Shown: in pieces, positions 43,156 to 52,613 of the stretch | How the letters are laid out: every line of letters starts with the position of its first letter | Position numbering within the stretch: position 1 is the stretch's first letter | From: Ignavibacterium sp. | Lineage (GTDB): Bacteria > Bacteroidota > Ignavibacteria > Ignavibacteriales > Ignavibacteriaceae | Assembly (NCBI GenBank): GCA_032027145.1 | Contig: JAVSMP010000001.1 | Location: 1-64,000, forward strand | Reading direction: 5' to 3' | Length of the DNA: 64,000 nt | Made by a program: the position numbers and the translations under genes | Notes under the pieces: model-generated | Told to the model about the DNA's origin: nothing | Database searches by the model: none | What the model saw: only the letters and a program-made list of their open reading frames with translations

Positions 43156-45039
43156 TTCAACTGGAATTGAAAGTTCTAATCCTCTCATTATTAAACCATC
43201 TGTACCTACCATCCATAAATATGGACCATTAATCCTGATATCTCTTATTGCTTGTGATGAACCAAGGAACAACTGACTTCCAATCCAATTATCACCACCA
43301 TCTGTTGTGTAGAAAAAAACTCCACCATCACCGCCGATATAACCATATTCATTACCCACAAATCTTATCGTATATAAAGCTAAAGAGGTTGGCATTTGTA
43401 TTTCAGTAAAACTGCTACCGCCATTAGTTGTTTTAAATAATTTTCCTGAGCTTCCTGAAATGAATCCGTTATCAGCATCAAAGAAATGCATTGAATACAG
43501 TGTTGTTGTTCCAAGAGTTGTGATTTGATTAAAAGACACACCTCCGTTTGTAGATTTGCTTACCCGGTTACCACCTCCGCAAAGATAGATTACTGAAGAA
43601 TTAACAATAAAAATTTCATAGCCAGCCGCACTTCCCCATCCGGCAGGTACTGACGCCCAGCTAGCTCCTCCATCAGTTGTTCTGGCAACCTGTCCGCTGC
43701 TGTACATTGCAAAACCAAGATTTTCATCATAAAATTTTATGTCATAAATATTACTTGATGCAACACCTGTTCCCGTATTAAGTTGATTCCAGTCATCTCC
43801 GCCGTTTGTAGTTTTGTAAACACCGTTCGGACCAATTGCACCAACGTATCCAACATTTTCATTTAAAAAGAAAACAGAATAAGTTCTATATCCCGGATTA
43901 AGAGAGAGCTTTGACCAGACAGCACCTCCATCAGTGGTTCTTAAAATATCACCATAAGAATTTCCGGTTGCAATGCTTCCGCCAACAGCAAAACCAACTG
44001 ATTGACTCGGAAAGCTGACTCTTTGCAAAATATTATTTGCAGCCGAAATACTTTTTAACTGCCAATTGACTCCATTGTCTTGTGATACAACTATAGTACC
44101 TATATCCCCACCAATCAATATTGGAGTAGCTGCATCTGAATTAACACCTGATATAGCCAGACTAAACAGATTTGCTGTTGCTGCGGTTTGGATAAGAGCC
44201 CAGTTTGTGCCTCCATTTGTTGTTTGAAGTACTCTCCCCGAAGTTGTAACAGCATAACCACTATCAGCATCAATGAATTTTACTGAGTAGATAGAGGTAG
44301 TTGTTGAACCTATATCGTAAATAATTCCTCCTGAGTTTCCACCATCAGTGGTTTTAAAAATTCTGCCGGTACTGTTAGAAATCCAGCCTGTATTTTCATT
44401 CAGGAAATAAAGCCCGCGAACCGTACCACTAAGTCCTGAGATATTGGAGGAAATGTTATTCCAATTAGCACCGCCATTAGTTGATCGAATCAATATCCCT
44501 GTTGTTGCCGATGCAGATCCCATAAATAATAATGTATCGTTAACAAAATGAATTTTATAAATCGTTGTAGTACCGAAAGTAGAAGCTGACCAATTATTTC
44601 CACCGTTGGTTGTCTTTAATATATTTCCGGCAGTACCAACAACAAAACCAGTATCAGCATTTATAAAATCGACATCATATAATGTAACAGTAACACCGGA
44701 GTTTTGTTGTACCCAATTATCTCCGCCATTAGTGGTTTTCATAATCAGTCCTCCACTACCAACTACATATCCGGTATTCTGATCAACGAATTTTGCAGCT
44801 TGTATATTACGTGCCTGCGAATCAATATAAGCAACAGACCAAGTACTGCCTGCATCTGTAGATATTGTAACAGCACTTCCATTACCAAATAACATAAATT
44901 TATTAAGTGAAAGAACTACTGCGTCATTTTGATCTGCTCCGCTGGGTTTTGGATTTTGCCACTCCCAATTAAAGTCTTGGCTATATGCTGTTATACAAAG
45001 TAAGATTATAATGAAAAGGTAAACAATTAGATTTTTCAT
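42607..45039 (-). CDS. Large Ycf48-like propeller protein with type IX sorting domain
   Basis: The start is moved to the ATG at 45039, which has AAGGAG seven bases upstream and begins a signal peptide (MKNLIVYLFIIILLCITAYS); the 27 codons before it are leader. About 810 residues. The body has about a dozen Ycf48-like/BNR repeats (TGYVVGSGGLIMKTTNGGDNW and similar), enough for two stacked propellers, followed by the fibronectin-III-like module and sorting domain that are identical to those of the next gene downstream. It is predicted to be exported and attached at the cell surface. Proteins of this type are numerous in the phylum; ligand unknown. Confidence 0.92.
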   Translation of the reverse strand: MKNLIVYLFIIILLCITAYSQDFNWEWQNPKPSGADQNDAVVLSLNKFMLFGNGSAVTISTDAGSTWSVAYIDSQARNIQAAKFVDQNTGYVVGSGGLIMKTTNGGDNWVQQNSGVTVTLYDVDFINADTGFVVGTAGNILKTTNGGNNWSASTFGTTTIYKIHFVNDTLLFMGSASATTGILIRSTNGGANWNNISSNISGLSGTVRGLYFLNENTGWISNSTGRIFKTTDGGNSGGIIYDIGSTTTSIYSVKFIDADSGYAVTTSGRVLQTTNGGTNWALIQTAATANLFSLAISGVNSDAATPILIGGDIGTIVVSQDNGVNWQLKSISAANNILQRVSFPSQSVGFAVGGSIATGNSYGDILRTTDGGAVWSKLSLNPGYRTYSVFFLNENVGYVGAIGPNGVYKTTNGGDDWNQLNTGTGVASSNIYDIKFYDENLGFAMYSSGQVARTTDGGASWASVPAGWGSAAGYEIFIVNSSVIYLCGGGNRVSKSTNGGVSFNQITTLGTTTLYSMHFFDADNGFISGSSGKLFKTTNGGSSFTEIQMPTSLALYTIRFVGNEYGYIGGDGGVFFYTTDGGDNWIGSQLFLGSSQAIRDIRINGPYLWMVGTDGLIMRGLELSIPVELTSFTANVVDNSVILNWSTATETNNSGFAVERMYSESNWQEIGFVPGFGTTTEIRSYSYTDAGLASGSYSYRIKQIDYNGSIEYSNVIEVDVNTPDKFSLDQNYPNPFNPSTTINYSISNAGNVELEIFSSIGEKVAVLVNEIQQPGRYSVSFDAGNLSSGVYFYKLVSGGFVSVKKMLLLR

Positions 45040-45230
45040 ACCTGACTCCTTAAAAAGGTTAATCAAATAGATTTTGTTAGAATTGTGATTCCAACATATA
45101 AAATCATCTGGAATAATCAAAAAAATTGCCGACGAAACATAGATTAATATCTGAGTAATTGACTTAAAGAGCTTAGCTCATTATTTTATTTATAGAAATT
45201 TAAAGAATAGAACTAATTTTAGGAATAAAA

Positions 45231-45698
45231 ATGAAATACTGGCTAGTGAAATCTGAACCAGAAGTTTTCTCTTTCGATGATTTAAAGAGTAGTAAAGATC
45301 AAACAACTTTTTGGGATGGTGTAAGGAATTATCAGGCGAGAAATTTTTTGCGCGATGAAATGAAAAAAGGTGATCAGGTTTTATTCTATCATAGTAATGC
45401 TAACCCGCTTGCTGTTATGGGAATTTGTAAAGTTATAAAAGAAGGCTATCCTGATCATACACAGTTCGATATTGATAGTTATCATTACGACATAAAAGCT
45501 GACCCAAAAAATCCGACATGGTTTATGATTGATATAAAATTTGTCAGAGAGTTTAAAACTCCGGTTACACTTCAAGAAATAAAATCAAATCCAAAATTAA
45601 AAAAGATGCAATTGGTTGCACGTGGAAACCGGTTATCAGTTATGCCAGTAAAAAAAGAAGAGTTTGATGAGATAGTTAAAATGGGGCAACGGAAATAA
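45231..45698 (+). CDS. EVE domain-containing protein
   Basis: 155 residues, typical size for this PUA-related fold. Seen: MKYWLVKSEPEVFSFDDLKS, TTFWDGVRNYQARNFLRDEM, KGDQVLFYHSNANPLAVMGI and DPKNPTWFMIDIKFV. EVE domains bind modified bases in RNA or DNA; the stand-alone form (YmcA/thymocyte nuclear protein 1-like) is widespread and its exact role is unsettled. It lies alone between divergent and convergent neighbours, with no restriction genes nearby. Confidence 0.95.
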   Translation: MKYWLVKSEPEVFSFDDLKSSKDQTTFWDGVRNYQARNFLRDEMKKGDQVLFYHSNANPLAVMGICKVIKEGYPDHTQFDIDSYHYDIKADPKNPTWFMIDIKFVREFKTPVTLQEIKSNPKLKKMQLVARGNRLSVMPVKKEEFDEIVKMGQRK

Positions 45699-45714
45699 CG
45701 GGATAATTATCAGG

Positions 45715-45765
45715 ATTTTTCTGATCTGTGTTGATCCGTTAAATCCGTGTCATCCGCGTTCTATT
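45715..45765. repeat. Dispersed intergenic repeat sentence, first copy
   Basis: Contains GATCTGTGTTGATCCGTTAA, then ATCCGTGTCATCCGCGTTCTATT. The same words (ATCCGTG..., ATCCGCGTYCTATT) recur at 47255-47340. Such phrases repeat between genes in Bacteroidota-related genomes. No coding potential. Confidence 0.6.
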
Positions 45766-45874
45766 GCTTCTTCATTAAAAAATGCGGAGTACTTTCAAAC
45801 AAGTGCGCAGTGTATTCTTGATCTTATCCCTCTGTAATGTTCAAATTCTTCCGGTATTTGCGGAGGAAGGAAAA

Positions 45875-47233
45875 TCATTCATTCTCCAATAAATTATCAT
45901 CCTGAATATCTGCACGATTAAGAATTGCCGGAGGTAAAGTTTTACTTGCCTTTGCTCCAAGCTTTTTAATTTTTTCGGAACGGCTGATCAAATTTCCTCT
46001 TCCATCAACAAGCTTATTCATTGCTTTATCATAGTTATCTTTTGCAGAAATTAATCCTTTACCAACAGAAATCAGATCATCAACAAAAGCCATAAACTTA
46101 TCAAGCATCTCACCGCTTTGTCTTGCAATTTCCAATGCGTTTCTGTTTTGATTTTCCTGCCGCCAGATACTTGAGATAGTTCTAAGTGTAGCAAGCAAAG
46201 TTGATGGACTTACAATTACAATATTCTGCTCGAACGCATCTGTAAAAACTGCTGGATCAGATTGTACTGCAACAGCAAACGCCGGCTCAATCGGCATAAA
46301 CATTAAAACAAAATCCAAACTTTCAAGCTGATAAAGATTCTGATAATTTTTTCCGCTTAAGTTTTTTATGTGAGCTCGAATTGAATTAATGTGATCGCGT
46401 AATCCAAGTTGTTTCAGATTATCTTCTTCTTCTGATACAAATTTTTCATATCCAACAAGCGAAACTTTGGAATCAATAATTATACTTTTATTTTCAGGAA
46501 GTTTTATAATAACATCAGGCTGAAATCTTTTACCTGATTCAGTTGTTAAACTTTCCTGTACTACATATTCCCTTCCCTTTACCAAACCTGATTTTTCAAG
46601 AATACTTTCAAGAATAAACTCACCCCAATTACCCTGAGCTTTGTTTTGTCCCTTTAACGCAGTTGTTAAATTTTTTGCTTCCTGAGTTATCTGCTGGTTC
46701 ATATCCTTAAGCATATTAAGCTGTTCACGTAAAGAAGCATGACCTTTAATGCTTTCTTTATTTGTCTCTTCAACTTTCTTTTCAAAGTCAGAGATTTTTT
46801 CTTTTAATGGATTTAATATCTCGCTTAGCTTTTCTTTGTTCTGTTCAGAAAACTTATTTCCTTTTTCTTCAAATATTCTGTTGGCAAGATTTTCAAATTC
46901 TTTTGTGAATTTTTCATGCAGGTTTTCTATTACTTCTTTCTGTTCTGAAAGTTTTGTTTGAAGATTAGCATAATCGGATTTAATCGAAGAATTTTCCGAG
47001 GTTAGTTTTTCGGATTTTTCTCTTTCGTTTTTCAGATCTGTTTGAAGGGCAGATTTGTCTTCTTCAAATAGTTTAATTCTTTCAGTAAGTTTCCCAGCTT
47101 CAATCTTTAGCGAGTTGATCTGCTCGTTAAGCTTGTTTACTTCATCGATTGAAACTGTCTTTTTACTTTTAAGAAAGAAAAAAGCAATCGCAAATCCAAT
47201 TGCTAAACCAATTATTAAATATATTATTTCCAT
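45875..47233 (-). CDS. rmuC: DNA recombination protein RmuC homologue
   Basis: The start is set at the ATG at 47233 (MEIIYLIIGLAIGFAIAFFF, N-terminal membrane anchor) with AAAGGA eight bases upstream; an earlier in-frame start five codons away is unlikely. About 452 residues: a coiled coil from 30 to 190, then the RmuC nuclease-like domain with NWGEFILESILEKSGLVKGR, RFQPDVIIKLPENKSIIIDS, KVSLVGYEKF and VLMFMPIEPAFAVAVQSD. RmuC limits inversions at short inverted repeats. Stand-alone gene between two copies of the dispersed repeat. Confidence 0.95.
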   Translation of the reverse strand: MEIIYLIIGLAIGFAIAFFFLKSKKTVSIDEVNKLNEQINSLKIEAGKLTERIKLFEEDKSALQTDLKNEREKSEKLTSENSSIKSDYANLQTKLSEQKEVIENLHEKFTKEFENLANRIFEEKGNKFSEQNKEKLSEILNPLKEKISDFEKKVEETNKESIKGHASLREQLNMLKDMNQQITQEAKNLTTALKGQNKAQGNWGEFILESILEKSGLVKGREYVVQESLTTESGKRFQPDVIIKLPENKSIIIDSKVSLVGYEKFVSEEEDNLKQLGLRDHINSIRAHIKNLSGKNYQNLYQLESLDFVLMFMPIEPAFAVAVQSDPAVFTDAFEQNIVIVSPSTLLATLRTISSIWRQENQNRNALEIARQSGEMLDKFMAFVDDLISVGKGLISAKDNYDKAMNKLVDGRGNLISRSEKIKKLGAKASKTLPPAILNRADIQDDNLLENE

Positions 47234-47254
47234 CTTATATCCTTTCAATCACAA

Positions 47255-47340
47255 TGGCACACTGATTTAACTGATCAAACGGATTTAAACTGATTTAATC
47301 CGTGGGTATCAGTTTAATCTGTTCAATCCGCGTCCTATTT
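47255..47340. repeat. Dispersed intergenic repeat sentence, second copy
   Basis: Multiple internally similar words: CTGATTTAACTGATCAAACG, CTGATTTAATCCGTG, CAGTTTAATCTGTTCAATCC, ending ATCCGCGTCCTATT, which matches the end of the stretch at 45715-45765 with one change. Lies between the starts and ends of rmuC and the ammonia-lyase gene; no coding potential. Confidence 0.6.
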
Positions 47341-47342
47341 TC

Positions 47343-48866
47343 TTACTCCAAACTTCCAATTACTTTTTCTACCTGCTCAAGTATTTCACAGGATTTGACC
47401 AGCTCTTTCATCTTATTATGGTCAGGATAAAGCGGGCGATCAATATCCAGAAAATCAACGTGCCTGCGAATTACTTCTTTTGCTTTTGCAACTCCATTTC
47501 CTGTTTGATGTTCACGGAAATCAAGAGCCTGTGCAGCAGCCATAAATTCAATCCCCAATATACCATAAGCATTATCAAGAATCTGAGCATTCTTAATTGC
47601 AGTATTCATTCCCATAGAAACAAAATCTTCCTGATCAGCAGCAGCAGGAATAGATTGTATTGATGCCGGGGTAGATAAAATTCTTTGCTCAACAATTAAT
47701 GTATCGGCTGTGTACTGACTTAACATCAGACCCGAAAACATTCCTGCACCTTTTGTTAAAAAAGCAGGAAGTCCAACACTTAACGCAGGATTGTTTAACC
47801 TGTTCATTCTTCTTTCAGACAGCACACATACCATCGTAACAGCTGCACTTATCATATCCATCGGCAGTGAAACAGGTGTGCCCTGAAAATTTGCTCCTGT
47901 CAGAGTAATTTTATCTTCAGGAATAAAAATAGGATTATCGCCAACACCGTTAAGCTCTATCTCAATTTGTGATTTTGCATAAGCAACGGCATCGTGTGCA
48001 GCACCAATTACCTGCGGAGTTGAGCGCATTGAATAAGCATCCTGAACTTTAATTTTAAGTTTACCTGTCAGAAGATCACTGCCTTCTATGCATTTTTTTA
48101 TTGACTGAGAACTTCTGACTGCTCCTGAAAATCCTCTTAACTTATGCAGCCTTACATCATAAGGTTTCATATTAGCAAGCAAAGCTTCCAATGACATCGC
48201 AGCAGCAATCTCAGCTTGTTTTAACCAGCGATTTACATCATACAATTGTATTGCGCTTATTGCAGTAATAAAATTTGATCCGTTAATTGTTGCAAGTCCA
48301 TCACGTGCCTGTAAACCGGGAACTTTAATTCCGGATTTTTCAAATGCAGTTTTACCGGGTAATCTTTCACCTTTGTAATATGCTTCTCCTTCTCCCATCA
48401 TCAGTAAAGCTATTTGCGACATTGGAGCTAAATCACCACAAGCACCAACAGAACCTTTTTGACATACAACCGGAATGCAGTCTTTGTTCAGCATTTCAAC
48501 AAGTGTTAACGTGATTTCAGGTCTGCAGCCAGAGTTACCATGAGCATGGACATTTATTCTTCCGGCAATTGCTCCGCGTACATATTCAATCGGCATTGGC
48601 TCACCTATACCAGCCGAATGATTATAGATAAGATATTTTTGAAAATCTTTTACTTGTTCATCGTTCAGGACAACTTCAGAAAATTCACCAATACCGGTGT
48701 TAACCCCGTACATTATTTCGTGTGCCTGAATTTTTTCTTCAAGCATTGCACGACAGGTTTTAATTCTTTCAATTGAGTCTTTACTAAGCTCAACTTGCTC
48801 TTTGTATCTTGCTATGCGGACTAATTTTTCAACAGTTAAATTTGAACCATCAAGAATGATCGGCAT
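47343..48866 (-). CDS. hutH: HAL/PAL-family ammonia-lyase (histidine ammonia-lyase-like) with Cys in the MIO triad
   Basis: 507 residues, normal length. The family removes ammonia from histidine or aromatic amino acids using the MIO cofactor made from Ala-Ser-Gly. Here the triad is Ala142-Cys143-Gly144 (QKGSVGACGDLAPMSQIALL). Other active-site marks agree with histidine ammonia-lyase: Tyr53 (MYGVNTGIGEF), His83 (YNHSAGIGEP), LNGVGDNPIF and DQEDFVSMGM with Glu near 413. No other hut gene (urocanase, imidazolonepropionase) is nearby, so the pathway link is open: histidine use, or a biosynthetic lyase. Symbol given by similarity only. Confidence 0.85.
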   Translation of the reverse strand: MPIILDGSNLTVEKLVRIARYKEQVELSKDSIERIKTCRAMLEEKIQAHEIMYGVNTGIGEFSEVVLNDEQVKDFQKYLIYNHSAGIGEPMPIEYVRGAIAGRINVHAHGNSGCRPEITLTLVEMLNKDCIPVVCQKGSVGACGDLAPMSQIALLMMGEGEAYYKGERLPGKTAFEKSGIKVPGLQARDGLATINGSNFITAISAIQLYDVNRWLKQAEIAAAMSLEALLANMKPYDVRLHKLRGFSGAVRSSQSIKKCIEGSDLLTGKLKIKVQDAYSMRSTPQVIGAAHDAVAYAKSQIEIELNGVGDNPIFIPEDKITLTGANFQGTPVSLPMDMISAAVTMVCVLSERRMNRLNNPALSVGLPAFLTKGAGMFSGLMLSQYTADTLIVEQRILSTPASIQSIPAAADQEDFVSMGMNTAIKNAQILDNAYGILGIEFMAAAQALDFREHQTGNGVAKAKEVIRRHVDFLDIDRPLYPDHNKMKELVKSCEILEQVEKVIGSLE

Positions 48867-49200
48867 AATATCTCCAAATAATAAATTTATTGATAAGCAA
48901 ATTTAGGTATAAGATGTGAAAAATATTTATAAGATTTTACCAATCGTGGTATTATGAGAAGTAATTAAAAGCTGAGGTGAAAGTAAATTCCAAAACAACA
49001 TCATATCAGTAAAAGATAAAACCATTGCAGCTTTATGTGAAATGAAACATTATTACTCGGGTTTATTATTTTCTAATAATCAGTGAATCAGTAAGTCCAT
49101 TTACAATTAAAAGAACAGCTGCAATCTGAATGGTTGTGTTTTAATTGATTTAATCAGATTATATTTCCTAATTACTGTCGGTTGAAAATAAATTTATATT
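48867..49200. other. Intergenic region between the ammonia-lyase gene and prfC
   Basis: 334 AT-rich bases without a convincing gene. On the minus strand a 23-codon open stretch near 49080-49150 reads TTIQIAAVLLIVNGLTDSLI, like the end of a lost membrane protein, but it has no start. No RNA gene or terminator recognised. Confidence 0.4.
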
Positions 49201-50808
49201 TTAACCAACTTCAAGTTCATGAGTCTGAGTATTATGCTCAACACTGAACAGGAACTTTGCTTTTGGATTTTTTTCCTTAGCGCTTGTAATAGAGTATTGA
49301 GACTCAGCTAAAAAAACAAGCTTGTTGTGCTTATCCAAGAATAAATTATGTGATCTGATTCTTTTCAATTCAGCGATATCATCTTCATTATCAAAAACAA
49401 TCCAACAGGCTTTGTAATAATTTAAAGGACGAAAGCGGCATTGTGCACCGTATTCATTCAGTAATCTGTACTCAAGTACATCAAACTGAAGATCGCCAAC
49501 TGTACCAACAACTTTTCTGTTTCCGTTATTCTGAATAAAAACCTGTGCAAGCCCTTCATCTGTTAATTGCATAATGCCCTTATTAAGCTGCTTGGATTTA
49601 AATGGATCTTCGAGATGAAGTTCTTTAAATATTTCTGGTGAAAAAGTAGGAATGCCCTTGTACATAAAATCTTCACCCTCAGTAATGGTATCACCTATTT
49701 TAAAATTACCTGTATCATAAAGACCAATAACATCACCAGGAAATGCTTCGTCTATCGTTGTCTTATCCTGTGCCATAAAGGAAGCAGGGTTTGGAAATTT
49801 TATATCACGATTTAATCTAACGTGATGATAAAATTTATTTCTCTCAAACTTACCCGAACAAACTCTTAAAAAAGCAATTCTGTTTCGATGTTTAGGGTCA
49901 AGATTTGCATGGATTTTAAAAACAAATCCAGAAAAATGTTCATCATCAGGATTTATAATTCCTGAAGTTGTGTCTCTCGGCTGCGGCTGAGGCGCAATCT
50001 TAACAAAGGTGTCAAGTAATTCTTTTATACCAAAATTATTAATTGCACTACCAAAGAACACCGGAGCTACATTTCCATTTAAATAATTATCTACATTAAA
50101 ATTATCATAAGCACCCTGAATCAATTCAATATCATCTTTTAGTTTTTTTGCATCATCACCAAACCATTCTGTAAGTTTTGGATCATCTACTCCAACAAAT
50201 CTCTCTATCTCTTCTTCAACCCTTTGTTTATTGGCTTTAAAAAATGAAAACAGATTTTCATAAATATTATAAACTCCTCTAAAACTAACCCCGATTCCCA
50301 TCGGGAAGGTTAATGGCTGTACTTTAATATCAAGCTTTGCTTCAATTTCATCAAGAAGTTCAATCGGATTTCTACCTTCGCGGTCCAGTTTGTTTATAAA
50401 AACTATTACAGGCGTGTTGCGCATTCTGCAAACATTCATCAGCTTTTCTGTTTGTTCTTCAACTCCTTTAACACAGTCAATAACAAGAATTACACTATCT
50501 ACAGCAGTTAATGTACGGTAAGTATCTTCAGCAAAATCTTTATGCCCGGGCGTATCAAGCAGATTAATATTATATCCATCATAATGAAAACTCAAAACTG
50601 ATGTTGAGATAGAAATACCTCTTTGTTTTTCAATTTCCTGAAAATCACTTGCAGCTGTTTTTCTTATCTTATTAGATTTTACTGCGCCTGCAATCTGAAT
50701 TGCACCACTGAATAACAATAATTTTTCTGTTAATGTTGTTTTACCCGCATCGGGGTGGCTTATTATTGCAAATGTTTTTCTGTTCTTTATTTCTTTAAGG
50801 ATATTCAT
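49201..50808 (-). CDS. prfC: Peptide chain release factor 3
   Basis: 535 residues. GTPase that recycles RF1/RF2 from the ribosome. G1 is SHPDAGKTTLTEKLL (18-32), switch region GISISTSVLSFHYDGYNINL, G3 LDTPGHKDFAEDTYRTL, G4 FINKLDREGR; domains II-III follow, with GDVIGLYDTGNFKIGDT and VGDLQFDVLEYRLLNEYGA, all as in RF3. Stand-alone minus-strand gene; its partner prfA is about 18 kb away in this window. Confidence 0.97.
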   Translation of the reverse strand: MNILKEIKNRKTFAIISHPDAGKTTLTEKLLLFSGAIQIAGAVKSNKIRKTAASDFQEIEKQRGISISTSVLSFHYDGYNINLLDTPGHKDFAEDTYRTLTAVDSVILVIDCVKGVEEQTEKLMNVCRMRNTPVIVFINKLDREGRNPIELLDEIEAKLDIKVQPLTFPMGIGVSFRGVYNIYENLFSFFKANKQRVEEEIERFVGVDDPKLTEWFGDDAKKLKDDIELIQGAYDNFNVDNYLNGNVAPVFFGSAINNFGIKELLDTFVKIAPQPQPRDTTSGIINPDDEHFSGFVFKIHANLDPKHRNRIAFLRVCSGKFERNKFYHHVRLNRDIKFPNPASFMAQDKTTIDEAFPGDVIGLYDTGNFKIGDTITEGEDFMYKGIPTFSPEIFKELHLEDPFKSKQLNKGIMQLTDEGLAQVFIQNNGNRKVVGTVGDLQFDVLEYRLLNEYGAQCRFRPLNYYKACWIVFDNEDDIAELKRIRSHNLFLDKHNKLVFLAESQYSITSAKEKNPKAKFLFSVEHNTQTHELEVG

Positions 50809-50957
50809 ATACTTTTTAATGATTTAATAAACTGATTAAAATAATCGGATGACTTGTAACTACAAGCTTGTTGAGGTTAAAAGAAAAGCTAATAATTTTT
50901 TTTCTTATTCATTGCGGTGCAAATATAATAAAATCAGTCCGTAAGTTTAAAAGGATT

Positions 50958-52613
50958 TTATTTTAATGTGTCTATAAGCTCTTCATTTGATAGGTTAAAC
51001 TCTTCGGGTGAGACCTGATAAAAGGCACTAAGCTGACGAATCATTTTCTGAAGTTCTTTGCAATCGGGCAGCAGTGATGATTTCGCAATTTTTTCAATTG
51101 AGATTTTCTTTACGAGACTGTCGTATAAATCTTCTACTTCGTCCTGTGCAATCTGAAATGTAAGACCGATATTATCGTAAAGCTCCTGTTTAATAGAGCT
51201 TAATTCTTTATAAGCACTAAGATGCTTTATTATCACACTGCTAAATGTTTTTAATGTACTGCACAATATTTCCGGTTCAAATCCTTCGGCAAATCTTTTA
51301 ATTGCAATTTCATCAATATATTTTAAAAGCAGACTCCTGTCACTGCTTCTTACAGTTGCAAGTAATAAGTGGTATAAAGCACTCATATAACATTGAAAAT
51401 CGTTAATAGGCATTATTTTATACCTTGAGAAAACACCTTTCGGATTTTCAGTTAAAATTATCTCGATAATGTTTGCCAAGATAGCATCTTTTTGTTCAAT
51501 CATTTTCTCATAAATCATCAGATTTGCTCTGTGTGCTATTCTCTTCAATGCAGCTTCATTTTTTACACGCCATTCATCCGAATGACTTTTCATTTTTTCC
51601 AGCAGAAAAAGTAATCTTCTGTTAATATGATATCTTGGTTTAGTTTGCCAATTAAGTTTGGACACTGTGTACGAAGAATCAATATCAAGTTTTTTATCAA
51701 TATATTTTACCATCCAGAATTGCTCAAAAGGATCTTCACAAGTAAGTTTAAATATTTGTAACAGCTTTCTGACTATTAATGCTGGATATGCCAGAAATTT
51801 GGGCAAGTTAATCGGCTTTATTACTTCGCCATAATAATATCTCGTTGATATTTCGAACAGCTCCTTATGCGAGGTTGATCCATTCGGGCTTGCATTATAA
51901 ATATCAAAATCAGGAAGCTCATCCGTTTTAAGAATGATAGTTTTTATCAGCTCACATAAATCCCTGATATGAATATAAGGTATTGCAGATTCTCCTTTGC
52001 CTCCGATAATTCTTGATTCAATTTTCCTTGATAACCAGGTTGATAAAAATTTATAAAGCGGTGCAAACTCACACCAATCGCTGTAAACAGCAGCAAAACG
52101 TACTACCGAACATTGAAACTTTGTTGAGTATTCTTTAATAAACTCTTCACCGATTTTTTTACTTCTTGCATATTGATACTTTGCATCAGGTAAGGTTTTT
52201 TCCGTAATTACTTTTCCGCTTTCAGGAAATTCGCAAGCTGCTAGTGAACTTGCGAAAATAAATCTTTTGATGTTTACCTTTTCTGCAAAGCCGAGCATGT
52301 TTTTTGTCCCATCAATGTTTACTGACTGATAAGCAGGATTATCTTTGTAGGTAAAATCATAAAATGCAGCAAGGTGCAGAATAAAATCTGCACCGTCATT
52401 CTTATTAATATATTCAGATGCTTCGTTAAGTGCAGTTTGATTGGATATATCACACTGCAGCCAGTGCAGATTAGGATGATATGGAATATTCGATTCTTTT
52501 CTCGATCGTCTTGCAATTGCAAAAATCAAAAACTCTTCTTTAAGAAAGTCAATCATGTTGCTTCCAACAAATCCGCTAGCACCGGTTATAACTATTGACG
52601 GTAACTTATTCAT
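50958..52613 (-). CDS. Extended short-chain dehydrogenase/epimerase fused to a C-terminal helical domain
   Basis: 551 residues, about 200 longer than usual. Residues 5-330 form an NAD-dependent epimerase/dehydratase: TGASGFVGSNMIDFLK, DFILHLAAFYDFTY, FIFASSLAACEF, active-site YQYARSKKIGEEF (Tyr-x-x-x-Lys). From about 345 the chain is all-helical; LLKYIDEIAIKRFAEGFEPE, then ILCSTLKTFSSVIIKHL, resembles the N-terminal RsbRD/stressosome-type helical bundle or a sensor-globin-like bundle. The start overlaps the end of the preceding membrane-protein gene by eight bases, so both are coupled. The epimerase part is firm; the identity of the C-terminal domain is inference from pattern. Confidence 0.85.
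   Translation of the reverse strand: MNKLPSIVITGASGFVGSNMIDFLKEEFLIFAIARRSRKESNIPYHPNLHWLQCDISNQTALNEASEYINKNDGADFILHLAAFYDFTYKDNPAYQSVNIDGTKNMLGFAEKVNIKRFIFASSLAACEFPESGKVITEKTLPDAKYQYARSKKIGEEFIKEYSTKFQCSVVRFAAVYSDWCEFAPLYKFLSTWLSRKIESRIIGGKGESAIPYIHIRDLCELIKTIILKTDELPDFDIYNASPNGSTSHKELFEISTRYYYGEVIKPINLPKFLAYPALIVRKLLQIFKLTCEDPFEQFWMVKYIDKKLDIDSSYTVSKLNWQTKPRYHINRRLLFLLEKMKSHSDEWRVKNEAALKRIAHRANLMIYEKMIEQKDAILANIIEIILTENPKGVFSRYKIMPINDFQCYMSALYHLLLATVRSSDRSLLLKYIDEIAIKRFAEGFEPEILCSTLKTFSSVIIKHLSAYKELSSIKQELYDNIGLTFQIAQDEVEDLYDSLVKKISIEKIAKSSLLPDCKELQKMIRQLSAFYQVSPEEFNLSNEELIDTLK

Noticed and set aside
40913-43276. Two plus-strand 113-codon frames that share an identical first 77 residues
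   Set aside because: They are antisense shadows of the duplicated sorting-domain segment, so the shared sequence comes from the DNA repeat, not from a gene family.
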